Shown here: positions 62,672 to 64,000 of the stretch, piece after piece
Layout of the letters: the number at the start of each line of letters is the position of its first letter
How positions within the stretch are numbered: position 1 is the first letter of the stretch
Assembly: GCF_947495925.1 (NCBI RefSeq)
Contig: NZ_CANMAU010000003.1
Span: forward strand, 124,001-188,000
DNA length: 64,000 bases
Source: an uncultured Algibacter sp.
GTDB taxonomy: Bacteria > Bacteroidota > Bacteroidia > Flavobacteriales > Flavobacteriaceae
Reading direction: 5' to 3'
Translations under genes and position numbers: made by a program
Notes under the pieces: model-generated
Seen by the model: only the letters and a program-made list of their open reading frames with translations
What the model was told of the DNA's origin: nothing
Database searches by the model: none

Positions 62672-62908
62672 TTAAGGGGCGTAGACCTGTCCTCTATGCG
62701 GCTTTAAAGCGTCTCTAACCGGTTTCATGTCTTTTTCATCAATTACCAAAAAAGCGATAGAATGCATGTCGCTTAAATCGTGATACCCCGTAAGGGTGAT
62801 ATCTAAATTCTCTAGTTGAATATATTCTTTCAAATGAATTTCATGGTGTTCTGCAATCTTGCTGGAGTTCGGCCCATGGAAATCCCAAATAAGTTTTAAT
62901 TTGCACAT
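62672..62908 (-). CDS. Conserved small protein of unknown function
   Basis: The 78-residue protein starts MCKLKLIWDFHGPNSSKIAEHHEIHLKEYIQLENL and ends with PVRDALKPHRGQVYAP. It has four His in the first half, a single Cys at position 2 and a short alternating pattern that suggests a small alpha-beta fold. I recall similar flavobacterial proteins without a function. It stands alone. Confidence 0.65.
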   Translation of the reverse strand: MCKLKLIWDFHGPNSSKIAEHHEIHLKEYIQLENLDITLTGYHDLSDMHSIAFLVIDEKDMKPVRDALKPHRGQVYAP

Positions 62909-63010
62909 ACGTTTAGGGTAATATTCTAATAGAAACTATGTTATTTATATATATTCAAATATAATTGAAAAGAGGTAATATTTAGTTTTTTTAATCGTTT
63001 GTAAAACGGC

Positions 63011-63040
63011 TTGCAATATAGGTTTATATTTCTATTTTTG
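63011..63040 (+). promoter_or_regulatory. Promoter of the peptidyl-prolyl isomerase gene
   Basis: TTG (63011-63013) and TATTTTTG (63033-63040) are separated by 19 bases, a good -33/-7 pair 25 bases before the ATG. Confidence 0.65.
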
Positions 63041-63065
63041 TAACTATTCAAAAATTTAAGACTCC

Positions 63066-64000
63066 ATGAAATTGAAATACTTATTTACTTTATTTTTTGC
63101 TTTGTTTGTGTTTATTTTAAATGCGCAATCTACTGAAGAGGAAGTCCTTTTTACTGTCGCAGATGAACCTGTCTATGCTTCCGAATTTATTAGAGTTTAT
63201 AATAAGAATCTCGATTTGGTGCAAGATGATTCTCAAAAGAATGTGGACGAGTATTTAAAGCTATTTACGAGTTATAAACTAAAGCTGAAAGAAGCAAGAA
63301 GTCTTGGTTTAAATGAAAAAGCGTCTTATTTAAAAGAATTGGAAGATTACAAAAAGCAATTGGCAAAGAATTATATGTCCGACTCGCAAGTTACCGATGC
63401 TTTAGTAGAGGAAGCTTATGAAAGAATTTCTTATGAGGTAAGAGCCAATCATATTTTAGTAAAAATTTCTGAAACAGCTACTCCAGAAGATACACTTGTT
63501 GCATATAATGATATCATTAAGTTAAGAGAGAGAGCCCTGAAAGAAGGGTTTGATAAAGTTAGAGAAGAGGTACATAATGGAACCACTATTTTTGGTGAAA
63601 AGCTAGGCTATTTTAATGGGTTTAAAATGGTATATCGCTTTGAAACTGTAGCTTATAATACTGAGGTTGGTGAAATTTCAATGCCATTTAGAACACGTTT
63701 TGGGTATCATATTTTAAAAGTTTTAGATAGAAGAAAATCTGAAGGACAGGTTGATGTAGCCCATATTATGGCAATGAAGAAAGAAAAGGATACACTTTCT
63801 GAAAAACCAGAAATAAGAATTCAAGATATTTATAAGAAACTAAATCAAGGAGAAAATTTTGAAGCTTTAGCAAAACAATTTTCTGATGATAAAAACTCAG
63901 CACCAAAAGGAGGTAAGCTACCTTTACTTAGTAGAGGACAATTAAGGGTTAAAGAATTTGAAGATGTTGCTTTTGGTTTAGATAGTCTAGGTCAGGTTTC
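63066..64000 (+). CDS. PpiC/SurA-type peptidyl-prolyl cis-trans isomerase, N-terminal part, cut by the window edge
   Basis: The frame starts with ATG at 63066 and runs to the end of the window (311 codons visible). A signal peptide (FTLFFALFVFILNAQS) is followed by a helical chaperone-like domain (VYASEFIRVYNKNLDL, YKLKLKEARSLGL). Parvulin blocks are RANHILVKISETATPEDT and FGYHILKVLDRRKSEGQVDVAHIM; GGKLPLLSRGQLRVKEFEDVAF marks the start of a second parvulin unit. It would help outer-membrane protein folding in the periplasm. The promoter is well formed. Confidence 0.93.
   Translation, partial: MKLKYLFTLFFALFVFILNAQSTEEEVLFTVADEPVYASEFIRVYNKNLDLVQDDSQKNVDEYLKLFTSYKLKLKEARSLGLNEKASYLKELEDYKKQLAKNYMSDSQVTDALVEEAYERISYEVRANHILVKISETATPEDTLVAYNDIIKLRERALKEGFDKVREEVHNGTTIFGEKLGYFNGFKMVYRFETVAYNTEVGEISMPFRTRFGYHILKVLDRRKSEGQVDVAHIMAMKKEKDTLSEKPEIRIQDIYKKLNQGENFEALAKQFSDDKNSAPKGGKLPLLSRGQLRVKEFEDVAFGLDSLGQV

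Noticed and set aside
1-64000. Mobile elements, prophage, integrons, restriction or toxin-antitoxin systems
   Set aside because: No transposase, integrase, recombinase, terminal repeats or known defence gene set was found; codon use looks uniform by eye.

Overview
The window looks like chromosomal DNA of a marine-type member of the Bacteroidota, most likely Flavobacteriaceae. The sequence is AT-rich. Many genes follow the Bacteroidota -7 promoter element TAnnTTTG. The gene set fits too: TonB-dependent receptors with carboxypeptidase-regulatory-like domains, a fused ResB-CcsA cytochrome c maturation protein, bacillithiol genes bshB1 and bshC, an archaeal-type UbiA prenyltransferase, and DUF families common in flavobacteria (DUF937, DUF983, DUF2520, DUF3820, DUF922). 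I cannot name the genus. I see no phage, insertion sequence, CRISPR array or rRNA. Most of the window is ordinary core genome.

Layout. 1-3339: right end of an outer-membrane uptake operon (HTTM protein cut by the window edge, TonB receptor, haem-binding protein). 3460-4932: guaB. 5023-9412: six-gene leftward operon (DUF2520 protein, KdsC-like phosphatase, UbiA prenyltransferase, Maf, lipoprotein, MscS channel). 9472-13635: truncated haemoglobin, ccsBA, DinB protein. 13639-15736: SatD/DUF3307 gene pair divergent from mscL, with a repeat-rich shared control region. 15733-22921: HAD phosphatase, rlmF, SLC13 permease, bshB1, tRNA-His, GH3 glycosidase. 23096-30701: lipoprotein, patatin/BamA-type protein, then a five-gene leftward operon around a second TonB receptor. 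30907-35376: DUF937 protein, serA, serC, acyl-CoA reductase, and a divergent ferredoxin. 35497-41999: Crp/Fnr regulator, sterol-desaturase-like protein, DUF983 protein, AraC regulator, ychF, two tandem SRPBCC paralogues, DMT transporter. 42118-47979: parE, a tiny ORF, parC, and an EEP-family gene split by a frameshift in an 11-T tract. 47989-54779: amt-glnK, a carboxypeptidase-like-domain protein, a MauG-type peroxidase, a PhoX-like lipoprotein with a collagen-like tract. 55048-61165: bshC, guaA, LysM protein, DUF922 protease, DUF3820 protein. 61179-62378: sigma-factor operon. The right edge cuts a PpiC/SurA-type isomerase.

Genes that work together: guaB and guaA (IMP to GMP), bshB1 and bshC (bacillithiol), serC and serA (serine), parE and parC (topoisomerase IV), amt and glnK (ammonium uptake and its sensor), and ccsBA with the c-type cytochrome at 51216-53036.

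The most unusual unit is the SatD/DUF3307 pair. By eye, the SatD N-terminus carries the main landmarks of a class III nucleotide-cyclase palm fold and has a C-terminal HTH. Its overlapping partner is a membrane protein with four i/i+4 His/Asp pairs. Second in interest is the phase-variation-like T11 frameshift in the EEP gene.
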